A stretch of DNA of 64,000 nucleotides. It comes from UBA4427 sp045106235 (GTDB lineage: Bacteria; Myxococcota_A; UBA9160; UBA4427). Positions 35,899 to 45,400 of this stretch are shown piece by piece (the stretch's first letter is position 1; each line of letters begins with the position of its first letter). Made by a program: the position numbers and the translations under genes. The notes beneath the pieces are model-generated. The model worked only from the letters and a program-made list of their open reading frames with translations. It did not search any database and was not told where the DNA came from. The stretch spans positions 1 to 64,000 of the forward strand of contig JBGCEJ010000010.1 in NCBI GenBank assembly GCA_045106235.1. The letters are read 5' to 3'.

Positions 35899-36384
35899 AT
35901 GACGAACAACGCTCAGGCAGGGATCGCCGCGAAGAGTCCGGCACTTCGCGAAGAAGAGGCTCAGTTACGCGATCTTGCGTACCGCTACGCGCAAATGATG
36001 GACCGTCGGGATTTCGACATGCTTCCGCTGGTCTTTGCCGAGGACGGTGAACTGATTGGGCCCGGCTATACGATGCAGGGATTCGATGTGCTTCGGCAGG
36101 GACTCTCCGCCCTCGAACAATTTTCGGCAACGCTTCACGGCGTCTTGAATACCTATTTCGAAGTGGCGGGCGATACGGCTTCGGGAGAGGTCTACTGCGT
36201 CGCGAATCACGTGTATGAGAAAGACGGCGTGCCTTTTAAACTCGATATGGGCATTCGCTACGAGGATACCTACGCGCGTTCCGGCGCGGGCTGGGTCATT
36301 CAGACCCGGCGATTCAATATGGTTTGGGAAACGGATCGGCCGATGACGATCGATGCCCATGGTCAGCCGCAGAAGTCGGACTAG
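35899..36384 (+). CDS. SnoaL-like / NTF2-fold protein
   Basis: The 161-residue protein matches the SnoaL_4-type NTF2 fold: LRDLAYRYAQMMDRRDFDMLPLVF, then EDGELIGPG, LHGVLNTYFEVAGDTASGEVYCVANH and WVIQTRRFNMVWE. These are common as small hydroxysteroid isomerase-, dehydratase- or ring-hydroxylating-subunit-like proteins. A GGAGGA Shine-Dalgarno precedes the ATG. Its role is not evident; it closes the nitroreductase-dioxygenase group. Confidence 0.8.
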   Translation: MTNNAQAGIAAKSPALREEEAQLRDLAYRYAQMMDRRDFDMLPLVFAEDGELIGPGYTMQGFDVLRQGLSALEQFSATLHGVLNTYFEVAGDTASGEVYCVANHVYEKDGVPFKLDMGIRYEDTYARSGAGWVIQTRRFNMVWETDRPMTIDAHGQPQKSD

Positions 36385-36393
36385 CCGCGGGAT

Positions 36394-38004
36394 GTGCTCT
36401 CGATGATTCTGGCCGTGATCCAGGCCGTTCTTGCGATCAGTTACCCCTTGATCATCTGGTTCGGACTTGCGCGGTTTGAGCCGCGCGTGCTCGCGATTGT
36501 TGTCTTAGCCTTTGCAGGCCTTCGGCTTTTGTTAGGCCGGAATTCGGGCGGCGAGGCGACGGGGTCGGCGCTGCGTGGGCTTGTTGTTCCGGCGCTTTTA
36601 ATCGCGGGCGTCGTGGGCGCCGTCGTGATCTGGAACGATGCGATCGGTCTTCTGCTGATGCCGGTTGCCATCAGCCTCGCTTTCTTACTCGCTTTTGGTT
36701 TTTCCCTGGTGAAGGGGCCGCCAATGGTGGAGCGATTCGCACGCCTACAGGTGGAGTCTCTTTCCCCTGAAGAGGAGCTGTATTGCCGGCGCGTCACCTG
36801 GATCTGGTGTGGCTTTTTCGTCGTGAATGCCGCGATCGCGGGCGGGCTGGCCTGGGCCCGGGCACTCGACGCATGGGTGCTGTACACGGGCCTGATTTCC
36901 TATGTCTTGATGGGACTGCTGTTCGCCACAGAGTATGTGTATCGGCATTGGCGGTTTCGGCGCTACTTGGGCGCATTGACCGACCCCATTCTGATGCGGT
37001 TTTTCCCGCCGCCCGCGCCGCCTGGAGATGTTTCGGTCGCAGGCGGCGATTCGCTCTCGCCAGAGCTGCTCGAGAGAGTCGATGGTGAGGAAACGCGGCG
37101 CGTGCGCTGGGGCGTTCCGGAGGGACTGGTCTGCTGGCCGGGGCATTTCCCAGAGCAAGCGCTTTTACCGGGCGTGTTGCAGCTGAGCTGGGTGATGGCG
37201 GAGCTTGCGGATTGGCAGGGCGTGGAGCTCAAGCTCCGCCGGATCGAAAAACTGAAGTTCAAGCTCCCGGTCTTGCCCGGGGATGTTCTTCGTGCCGAAA
37301 TGAGTCGGAGGTCTACGGCGCCGGGGAGCTTCGTTTTCCGAGTCGATCTCTATTTGCGCGACGAACAATCAACGACGCTTCAGGTTGTCGCTGATGAGAC
37401 GAGGGGAGCAATCGTCTCGGCGGAAATAAGTGGTTCCCAGGGCGACGCGGCTGGGGCTGCGTCCGCGCCTGCGCACGCGTCTATGTCCACGCCCACGCCC
37501 ACGCCGGGGCCGACGTCCGCCCCGGCCCGGAGCGACTGGCCGGAGCCCAGCGAACTACTTCCCCACGCCGGGAATATGCTCTGGGTGGATCGCGTGACCG
37601 CGCATGAGGGCGAAGAGACGTTCAGTCGGGTTCGGACCCAGGGACTGGGGTTGTTTTGCGAGGCGGACGGCAGCGCGGGCGCATGGCATGCCTTGGAATG
37701 GATGGCACAGACCGTGGCGGCCCACGACGGCGTCCGACGCCATGCGGCCGGGGAGTCGATCCGCCCGGGCATGCTCTTGGGCACGAAGCGGCTTGAGGTC
37801 TTTGGGGGGGATCTTCAGCCCGGGGCCGAGTTCGATGTCCGGGTACGCCATGTTTTTGGCGGGGACAGCGGAATGGTTTCCTACGACTGCGAGGTCCGCG
37901 AGTCGGGCGGGGCGGGGGAAGTCCGAGCCAAGGCGCGCCTAGCGTGCCGGGTGGGCACGGCAGGCGCGCCGCTCGTTCCGTCGTCCGCGGCGGACGGGCC
38001 TTGA
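36394..38004 (+). CDS. Fusion: COG4648-type membrane domain + ApeI-like hotdog + ApeP-like hotdog
   Basis: The 536-residue protein starts with about six transmembrane helices (residues 1-195) like the COG4648 membrane proteins found in aryl-polyene clusters. Residues 210-340 form a FabA/Z-like hotdog with GHFPEQALLPGVLQL, like ApeI-type dehydratases. A Thr/Pro repeat linker (about residues 360-380) leads to a second hotdog with LLPHAGNMLWVDRV and ALEWMAQTVAAHDG, like ApeP-type 3-hydroxyacyl-ACP dehydratases. The fusion would hold both dehydration steps at the inner membrane. Start is GTG 36394 or ATG 36403. It opens the polyene-like cluster. Confidence 0.8.
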   Translation: MLSMILAVIQAVLAISYPLIIWFGLARFEPRVLAIVVLAFAGLRLLLGRNSGGEATGSALRGLVVPALLIAGVVGAVVIWNDAIGLLLMPVAISLAFLLAFGFSLVKGPPMVERFARLQVESLSPEEELYCRRVTWIWCGFFVVNAAIAGGLAWARALDAWVLYTGLISYVLMGLLFATEYVYRHWRFRRYLGALTDPILMRFFPPPAPPGDVSVAGGDSLSPELLERVDGEETRRVRWGVPEGLVCWPGHFPEQALLPGVLQLSWVMAELADWQGVELKLRRIEKLKFKLPVLPGDVLRAEMSRRSTAPGSFVFRVDLYLRDEQSTTLQVVADETRGAIVSAEISGSQGDAAGAASAPAHASMSTPTPTPGPTSAPARSDWPEPSELLPHAGNMLWVDRVTAHEGEETFSRVRTQGLGLFCEADGSAGAWHALEWMAQTVAAHDGVRRHAAGESIRPGMLLGTKRLEVFGGDLQPGAEFDVRVRHVFGGDSGMVSYDCEVRESGGAGEVRAKARLACRVGTAGAPLVPSSAADGP

Positions 38005-38046
38005 AGCCGATCCCCGCGGTCTGAACGGCTGGGGCGGTCTCTGACC

Positions 38047-38457
38047 CTATTTGACCTGGCTTGGATCGTGGACACGCTCGACGACGGTCATCTCGCCATT
38101 CCATCGATTTCGCGAGAACACGACGCGACCCACGTTGGGGTAGTGCCATGCGACGCGCCAGCCGTCGCGGCTCCAGGGCAGGAACGAGTTAAAGGTCGGG
38201 TAGTTCCGCTGGCCTGCGGGCTCGCCGAGGATGCCGCGGACCTTCACGTCGGACATTCCGTTTTCGACGCGAGCGATGGGAGAACTTGCGGGAATTTCCT
38301 GCGTCCCACTTCTTCTTGCGGCGGTCTCATTGCCGCTGGAGTTTGTTGTCGAGTTCGATGCTGTGCCATCGCTCGTCGAGGCGCAGCCTCCGAGGCCACC
38401 CAAGAGCAAGGCGCAAAGGCTCGCCATCATCCAAATTTGCATTCCGTTCTTCCGCAT
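38047..38457 (-). CDS. Lipoprotein with SmpA/BamE-like domain
   Basis: The 136-residue protein has a signal peptide ending in lipobox LGGC and a Ser/Thr/Asn-rich spacer. Its C-terminal domain is IARVENGMSDVKVRGILGEP with WHYPNVGRVVFSRN, matching the SmpA/OmlA (BamE-type) fold. It is shorter on detail than true BamE and may be a general envelope lipoprotein. It sits on the opposite strand inside the polyene-like cluster, divergent from the halogenase-like gene. Confidence 0.75.
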   Translation of the reverse strand: MRKNGMQIWMMASLCALLLGGLGGCASTSDGTASNSTTNSSGNETAARRSGTQEIPASSPIARVENGMSDVKVRGILGEPAGQRNYPTFNSFLPWSRDGWRVAWHYPNVGRVVFSRNRWNGEMTVVERVHDPSQVK

Positions 38458-38651
38458 TGTCGATCAAGCTCCTCCGCCCGAGGCCGGGCACGTGATTGGT
38501 TCCGGGCTAAAGGCTAGCAATTGTCGCGGAAGATCGAAGGCAAGCTGGATTTAGGGGGCGGAATCGTCCTCTTTCAGGAGGTGAACGCGGAGCAGGCATT
38601 CCCTGGTGCGAATGCCAAAGCTATCTTCTGCTGGGTTGAAAGGGGGGCTGC

Positions 38652-39926
38652 GTGGTCGAAGAACAGGAATGGGATGTCATCGTGGTGGGCGCTGGCCCCG
38701 GCGGATCCGCAACCGCGACCGTGTTGGCTGAAGGGGGCGCTCGCGTCCTTGTGCTCGAGCGCGAGTTCTTTCCCCGTTTTCACGTTGGGGAATCCCTGCT
38801 GCCCGCTGCGGAGATCATCACGACGCTCCTCGATATCGAGCAGGACCCGAATATCTTCCTCTACAAAAGCGGGGCTCAGTTCGTTTGTGAGGAAACCGGG
38901 CGGACCGAGTCTTTTGATTTCGGCGAAGCCATGGCTGGCCCACAACGGTACGCCTGGCATGTCGACCGCGCGAAATTCGACAAGCTCTTGATGGATCGTG
39001 CCATCGAAGCGGGGGCCGTGGTTCGACAGGGCATGTCGGTGGAAGATCTCGACCTCGACGAGGATGAGGTCCGAGTTCATTGGAGCGCCGCCGCGGAAGC
39101 CGATACTGCTGAAGCGCAGGGGACGATCAAGGCGCGCTATCTGATTGATGCGACCGGCCAAGACCGGCTCCTCGCGAAAAAGCGCGGGACGGGGCAAGCC
39201 TTCGACCGCTTCGGCAAGGCCGCGGCCTTCATGCGCTTCGAGAATATTGGAGAGGCGGCGCGCGAGGAGTTTTCGCCGAATAACGATGTGCGTATTGTGG
39301 TGATCCCGGACGGGTGGCTCTGGTGTATTCCGCTCACGGGCAACCGGATCAGCGTCGGCATGGTGAGTCGATTGTCCGGTCTTAGGAAAGAACACCTACT
39401 GAAATATCTGGACGAGAGCCCGCTCTTTCAGCGGCTGCTCGCGGGGGCAACGCCCGGGGAGCCCCAGCTCATCGGCAATTTTAGCTTCGAAAATCGAGAG
39501 TCCTTCGGGCCCCGATTCGCCTGCGTCGGGGACGCGGCTTGCTTTATCGATCCCGTATTTTCTTCGGGGGTCTCGCTCGCAATTGGTCGCGGAATCGAGA
39601 CGGCTGAGCAGCTCTTGACCGCGCTCGAGGATGGTTCGGAGGCGAGGCCGGACTTGATGGAGCCGGTTCAGGCCAAGATGCAGCGCGGCTACGACACCTT
39701 CGCTGCACTGGTTCACCGCTTCTACAATACGAAGTTCATCGACAATATCATTTTCGGGGCGCCCAAAGACGGCGACCTGCGCCCGGGTGTGATCAGTGTT
39801 TTGGCGGGCGATGTCTACCGCGAAGACAATCCCTTTCAGAACATGCTCCTTCAGTCGAAGCGGCATCAAGTGCGGTCGGTGCCCTTTCCCACGGAGCCGT
39901 CCTCCTCCGCAGTTGCGTCGAAATAG
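38652..39926 (+). CDS. Flavin-dependent halogenase-like oxidoreductase
   Basis: This 424-residue flavoprotein has the FAD motif VVGAGPGGSA near residue 11, RFHVGESLLP, and WLWCIP, which fits the WxWxIP motif of flavin-dependent halogenases. Lys72 in FLYKSGAQF occupies the place of the catalytic Lys in FxxKxGAxF halogenases. FACVGDAACFIDPVFSSGVSLA is the second FAD segment. The GTG start follows AGGGGG. Its place in a ketosynthase/dehydratase cluster recalls xanthomonadin loci, which make brominated aryl polyenes. A non-halogenating reductase of the geranylgeranyl-reductase superfamily is the alternative. Confidence 0.8.
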   Translation: MVEEQEWDVIVVGAGPGGSATATVLAEGGARVLVLEREFFPRFHVGESLLPAAEIITTLLDIEQDPNIFLYKSGAQFVCEETGRTESFDFGEAMAGPQRYAWHVDRAKFDKLLMDRAIEAGAVVRQGMSVEDLDLDEDEVRVHWSAAAEADTAEAQGTIKARYLIDATGQDRLLAKKRGTGQAFDRFGKAAAFMRFENIGEAAREEFSPNNDVRIVVIPDGWLWCIPLTGNRISVGMVSRLSGLRKEHLLKYLDESPLFQRLLAGATPGEPQLIGNFSFENRESFGPRFACVGDAACFIDPVFSSGVSLAIGRGIETAEQLLTALEDGSEARPDLMEPVQAKMQRGYDTFAALVHRFYNTKFIDNIIFGAPKDGDLRPGVISVLAGDVYREDNPFQNMLLQSKRHQVRSVPFPTEPSSSAVASK

Positions 39927-39944
39927 AGAGGCGAAGGGGAGAGT

Positions 39945-41162
39945 ATGTCTGCGTCGTCGAGTTCGACGGACCGCCCTGCGGCCCGAATGGCATATCCGAT
40001 CACGGGCTACGGCCTTTGTAACGCGATTGGAATGAACGTCGGGGAAGTCCGTGACTCTCTGTGTGCGGGGGAAGCGGGGCTTGGGCCGTCCCCCATTGAG
40101 CTGCCCTTCGAGACCGTCGTCGGGGCGGTAAAAGGCCCCTTGCCGGAACTACCTGAAGACCTTGCGCCCTGGACCACGCGCACGACGCAGATCACGAAAC
40201 AGCTTCTCACAGGCGAGGGCCAAGAAATCACGGCGGCCCTGGACCGTTTGCGGGGGCGCTGGCGACCGGAACGCATCGCCGTGCTGCTCGGAACGAGTAC
40301 TGCGGGGGCGGACGTCACAGAGCAGGCCTACAAGCATTTTCTAAGCCAGGGCGCTCTGCCCGACGATTACGACCTCTTCAAGCAGCATACCTATGGTGCT
40401 GTGCTCCATGTGGTTCGCGCGCTGACGGGAGCCGAGGGGCCTGCATGGGTGATCTCGACGGCCTGTACCTCGAGCGCGAAGCCGCTTGCGAGTGCGCAGC
40501 GAATGCTGGACGCGGGGCTGATCGACGCGGCCGTGGTCGGCGGAGTCGACACGCTCTGCAGTATGACCCTTCATGGCTTCAAGAGTCTCGATGCGCTTTC
40601 CGCGGAGCCGACTCGTCCCTTTGCCGAAGACCGCCGCGGGCTGAATATCGGGGAGGGCGGCGCGATGTTGCTCGTCGAGCGAGAAGGGGAGCCGATCGCG
40701 ATGTTGGAAGGCGTGGGCGAGAGCTCTGACGCGTACCATATTTCGGCGCCGCACCCCGAAGGACTCGGCGCGCAGCTGTCGATGCAGCGGGCGCTTGCTC
40801 AAGGCGGGTGCGAAGCGGGTTCGGTGGACCACGTGAATGCGCACGGGACCGGAACCCGTTTGAACGATGTTTCAGAGGCGGCCGCGATCGAGGCGCTCTT
40901 AGGCCGCGAGGTTCCTGTGGTTTCAACGAAGAGCTACACGGGGCATATGCTCGGCGCGGCCGGGGGAACCGAAGCGGCCTTTTCCGTGATGGCTGTTTCC
41001 GAGGGCTGGATTCCCGGATCGCTGCGGGCCGATCCCGTCGACGAGAAGATTCACGTGCGCGTTGCTCAGAGTCGACTCGAAGGGAAATTCGAGCGGGTGC
41101 TGAGCAATTCCTTCGCGTTTGGCGGGAATAACGTCAGCGTGCTCGTGGGGGCGCCGCGATGA
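39945..41162 (+). CDS. Beta-ketoacyl-ACP synthase (FabF/ApeO/ApeR-like)
   Basis: The 405-residue thiolase-fold enzyme retains the full condensing triad: Cys174 (STACTSSA), His300 (NAHGTGT) and His334 (YTGHMLGAAGG). The N-terminal GYGLCNAIG and the C-terminal SNSFAFGGNNVSV are typical. It would extend an ACP-bound chain by decarboxylative condensation. It has a strong purine-rich Shine-Dalgarno 18 bp after the halogenase-like gene and overlaps the next gene by 4 bp. Confidence 0.92.
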   Translation: MSASSSSTDRPAARMAYPITGYGLCNAIGMNVGEVRDSLCAGEAGLGPSPIELPFETVVGAVKGPLPELPEDLAPWTTRTTQITKQLLTGEGQEITAALDRLRGRWRPERIAVLLGTSTAGADVTEQAYKHFLSQGALPDDYDLFKQHTYGAVLHVVRALTGAEGPAWVISTACTSSAKPLASAQRMLDAGLIDAAVVGGVDTLCSMTLHGFKSLDALSAEPTRPFAEDRRGLNIGEGGAMLLVEREGEPIAMLEGVGESSDAYHISAPHPEGLGAQLSMQRALAQGGCEAGSVDHVNAHGTGTRLNDVSEAAAIEALLGREVPVVSTKSYTGHMLGAAGGTEAAFSVMAVSEGWIPGSLRADPVDEKIHVRVAQSRLEGKFERVLSNSFAFGGNNVSVLVGAPR

Positions 41163-41986
41163 ATCGTGAAGTAGCGATCGTCGGAAGTGGTGCCTTCGTG
41201 CCGGGCTACGCCGGGCTCACGGGCTGGGTTGCGGGCGAGCCCAGTCCGGATCATGAGAAGGCCAAGGCCGACCTCGTGCCGGCGCGTCAGCGCCGACGGG
41301 CGAGCTTGCTCTCGAAATCCTTCGCTGAGGCCTTTGCTGAAACCCTCGAGACTTCGGCGCTTGATGCGAGCGAGGTGGCCTCGGTGTTTGGCTCCGCGCT
41401 GGGTGAGGCCGCGACGATGATTTCGCTCCTCGATCAGATGTGGAGCGAGACGGCGATGCTCTCGCCGATGAAATTCGCGACCAGCGTGCATAACGCGGCT
41501 TCGGGGCTGATCTCGATCGCGACGGAGAACCGAGGCTTCACGACTTCCCTGGGCGCCGACTTCGATACGCCGGCGATGTCTTTGGCAGAAGGGATTGGCT
41601 TGGTGCTGGGTGAGGACCGCCCCGTGATCGTGTGCTGCGGAGACGAAGCCCCGCCCGAGGAACTTGTCCCGGCTGGAAAGGGCTGGTCTTTGATGACGGC
41701 CGCCATTGCCTTGGCCCCGGTCGAGCAGGCGCCGGCGGATGCCCCGCGACTGAGCGGGATGTCCGTCGCGCAGAGTGATCACGGAGGCCAGGCGGCCCGC
41801 GGCGAAGGTTCAGCGGGAACGGTTCTGACTCCCGGAGAAATGGACGCAGCGCTCGGTCGGAATCCGAACGTAGGGCTACTGGATCTCGTGACGGCGGTGC
41901 GGCGCGGGGTGCCCGGTGTCGTGGCGCTCGACCGAGGCGAGGGCCGAGGCTTTGTGATTCGTCTTGAGACGGGCCGGAACGCCTAG
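41159..41986 (+). CDS. Ketosynthase-like chain-length factor (Ketoacyl-synt_2 family)
   Basis: This 275-residue protein resembles only the N-terminal half of a ketosynthase. Where the catalytic Cys would be, it reads SVHNAASGLISIA, the sequence typical of the PF13723-type proteins found in aryl-polyene clusters (ApeC-like). It therefore probably pairs with the preceding ketosynthase as an inactive partner that limits chain length. The start overlaps that gene by 4 bp (ATGA), fitting stoichiometric co-translation. Confidence 0.82.
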   Translation: MNREVAIVGSGAFVPGYAGLTGWVAGEPSPDHEKAKADLVPARQRRRASLLSKSFAEAFAETLETSALDASEVASVFGSALGEAATMISLLDQMWSETAMLSPMKFATSVHNAASGLISIATENRGFTTSLGADFDTPAMSLAEGIGLVLGEDRPVIVCCGDEAPPEELVPAGKGWSLMTAAIALAPVEQAPADAPRLSGMSVAQSDHGGQAARGEGSAGTVLTPGEMDAALGRNPNVGLLDLVTAVRRGVPGVVALDRGEGRGFVIRLETGRNA

Positions 41987-41988
41987 GG

Positions 41989-42474
41989 ATGTCCGAGTAC
42001 CCGTCGATCGCGCAGCTCATTCCCCATCGCGACCCGATGATTCTCCTCGATGAAATGCTCGAGTGGTCGAAGGGCCGGGCTCAGTGTGGCTTGGTTGTGA
42101 AGGAGGGCGCTCGTTTCGTGGAGGAGGGCGTGCTCGCAACGCCGTTCCTGATGGAGCATATGGCGCAGGCCGTCGCGGTTTGCCTCGGCTACGAGGCCTT
42201 CAAGGGCGGGCGAGGGGTGACCGTGGGCATGATCGTCAGCTGTCGCACGTTCAATGCGCATGTGGCGGAGGCCCGGGTGGGGGATCGGCTCGTGATTTCC
42301 GCGGAGCAGAAACGGGCGAATGCTTCGGTCAGCGCGTTCGACTGTGGCGTCGACCGGATCTCCGGGAGCGGAGAAGTAGATCGGAGCTGTATCGCGGAAG
42401 CGACGCTGACGCTTTTCCACGGAGACCTGCGGGATCCCCCGCGTGAACCGGTCGCGAGCGGGTCCGCCGGGTAG
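41989..42474 (+). CDS. ApeP-like 3-hydroxyacyl-ACP dehydratase (hotdog fold)
   Basis: The 161-residue protein has IAQLIPHRDPMILLDEMLEW and FLMEHMAQAVAVCLGYEA, the two signature segments of ApeP/FabZ-like hotdog dehydratases. It starts two bases after the chain-length factor gene. Together with the double-hotdog fusion at 36394 this makes three dehydratase-type hotdogs in one cluster, in keeping with formation of a conjugated chain. The next gene on the other strand ends only 14 bp away. Confidence 0.85.
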   Translation: MSEYPSIAQLIPHRDPMILLDEMLEWSKGRAQCGLVVKEGARFVEEGVLATPFLMEHMAQAVAVCLGYEAFKGGRGVTVGMIVSCRTFNAHVAEARVGDRLVISAEQKRANASVSAFDCGVDRISGSGEVDRSCIAEATLTLFHGDLRDPPREPVASGSAG

Positions 42475-42488
42475 GTGCGGGCGGGGGA

Positions 42489-45400
42489 CTAGAAGCTGCC
42501 GACGACGTTCAGGAAAATGCCGTGATGGTCGTAGCTGAGATCCGTCAAGTCTTCTGAGAAGTCCGTGAAATTGTAGCCGAGGCCGACCTTGAAATGGTCG
42601 CCAAAGTAGCGGTAGACGGTGAGCAGCGCGCCGGCGCGTCGCTCGTCGAGGTCGGGCAATTCGAGCAGTCGGCCCTCGACCGATGTCTCCCAGTTGCGGA
42701 GGAAGCGGTAGTCGCTCCGCAAAATAAAGAGATGGGCGTCGTTGTCGAAGAAGTCGGGATCCTCGCGGTCGAGGCTGACCTGGCTCAGGCGATAGGCGTA
42801 TTTCGTGCCCAGGGTCCAGCGGTCCGTCACGTCGTAGCTGAGGTCGAGCGCGGCGATATGGCTCTTTTGGAGGAACTGAGCTGCGTTGCCGTTCTGGCCG
42901 ACCTGGTCAGAGGAGGGGACATTGTAGAAGTAGGTGTACTTGGCCAGCGCATTGAAGCGGTCGTGTTCGACGGGCCGGTAGGCAAAGCCGGTGACGACTT
43001 CTGTAAACCCGCCGTCGAAGACATCACCCTGCGAGCTATCACTGATCGCGTGATTGAATTTCGCGAGGAAGCGTCCGTCTTCGTTTAACTGATACTTTAA
43101 GTTATTGCGGAAGAGCCACGTCGTTCGATGGGAAGTCTTTCCGTCGGACTGCTCGGTCTCGTTGAAGATATATTCGAAGCCACTAGAGACCTGGAAGTCT
43201 TCGTGGTTGAATCCAAGGGTCATTCCGCCCGCGCGTCGCTCTGTTTCGGCCTGGGTTTGGCGATCCCGGGTCGTGCCATCTTCCCAGCTGACGTCGATAT
43301 TCCACTTCTCCGCGGGCGTATAGTCGATGCCCATGGATCGCGTGAGGCCTTCTACGCTTGAATGCTGGTACTGATTTTCGACGTAGACGCTCGCGCTATC
43401 GGAGATGCGTGAGCGCGTGCCCGCGGTCAGGCTGCCGCGTCGTTCGTTCAGGCCATCGAAGCCGCGCTCGTTGTCGAGGGCGTAGTTGAGGTAGAGCCGC
43501 GTGCGCTCGGAGTACTGGTAATCCGTTCCAAGCTGAGCTGCGGGGCCAAGGTCGCCGTGGGAGACTTCACCGTCCAACGCCAAGCGTTCGGTTACGCGGA
43601 ATGAACCGCCGACGCCCCCGCGATGATTCTCTTCGCGGTCGCCGGTCGACTGAACCGTTCCCTGCCCAAAGGCGTAGGCCTTCCAGTCGGTCTGGGGATC
43701 GAACTCGATCTGCAGGACCGCGTCGGTTCGATCGCCTTCTTCCTGGGTGGCGAGGCTCGTCGCAGATTCGTCGTCGCGTCGGTCATGGCGGGCGCCAGTC
43801 TCGATGCGCCAATGGTCCGTAATCTGATAGCTGAGATCGAGTTCAGCGGTCGTCGTCTCGAGGCCGCGCTCCTGGCTGAGATGGTCGGCCTTCGCGACGA
43901 CGTCGATGCGCGCCGTGATCGGGACGCGGATCTCGCCGCCATATTGATCGGTCTCGGTGATCGTATTCAGGCCCGAGCCGGAATAGCCCGCTTCGAGGCG
44001 CTGGCCGTAGAGATGGATGCGACCCGAATGGTTTGTGAGCCAGTCGGCGAGTTCAAAGTGGAGATCGGCACGGTAGCCATAGGCGTCCGTCGTTTCGCCG
44101 CCACCGAAGGCGGGGTCGACGAAGTTGAAGCCACCATCGTCGGAGCGTTCCGGCGCGGAGACGAGGCCATCGCTGCGAGAAGCCTGGACCTTGAACCAGG
44201 TGCCGGCGCTCTTTCGCAGGGTGAGGTCGACGCCGTAGAGGCTGCTCTCTTCGCCGTCTTGATCGTTGTGATTCGCGGTGGCGCCGATCTTCAAGAAATC
44301 CGTGATCCAGGCATGGGTCTGGCCGCCGAGATTCAGCGTGTCCAGCTCATCAAAGCCGGGCGTGAATTCGTATTGGACGACGAGGACGGCTTCGTTTCCG
44401 GTGAGGCCATCGTTGCGGACCAGGAGGCGATCGTTCGCAATTGCCGAGAGGGGCTCGGAAAGCAGGATTCGGCCCTGGAGATAATCGACGTCGTAGTCGA
44501 GTTCCGGGGTCAGCGTGACCGTCTCGCGAACGAGTCCGGAATCCTTGTCCCGGATCTCGACACGGAGGCGTTCCGAGCCGATCAGCAGATCCCGTCGCTT
44601 TAAGAAGTAGACGGAGCCGCCCGTCCCGCGGAATTCATCGCGGCTCGAGATCGTTCCCGGGTCCGCTGCGAAACCGTCGAAGGCGAAGCGGCGCTCGCCA
44701 AAGGTCGTGGCCGCATCCGTCTGGTAGCGGGCATTGGCGCCGTAGAGGCCACGCTCGACGAGCGCGAGTTCGTTCTGGTTGTAGCGGACAAGGAAATTGC
44801 CCCAGAGCAGATGGTCATCGCCCTTGTTCAGCTTGACGAAGAACTTGCCCAGGGTCGGCGCAAGCTCGTCGATCGTGCTGTCGTCGCCGAAGGTCGGATA
44901 GAAATAGTCCGGATCGAGGCGGCGGAAGAGGGAGTCGGGATCTTTGTCGAGGAAATTCGTGAACAGATCCTCGACCGGGCCTTCCCGAGTATCAGCGCTC
45001 GCGGTCAGCTTCCAGTCGTCGCCGAATTTGCCGTTCAAGAAGAAGGCGAGGCGACCATCTGCGAAGGCGTCGAGATCCGTCGAGTTCGCGCCGTTCAGCT
45101 CGCTGGGCTGACCGCCCGAGATGTCCTGTGAGAGGGTGAAGTCGGCGAGACCCAGGAAGAACCAATCGCTGCGCTCGAGTTCAAGATCGCGCAGATAGAG
45201 TTCGCCATTGCCTTCTTCGTCGAGGACCGCGACTTCGACGGTATGGAGGCCCGCCGGGAGAAGGACTTCGCCGACGAAATCGCCGTCTTCGTTGACCGGA
45301 ATTTCCGTGCCCGCGAGCCAGACCGTATGGTCCGCGGGAACATCGCGGCCGCTGATGCGAATCGAACCGGCGTTTCCAATCGGGATATTCCGCTTCGCAG

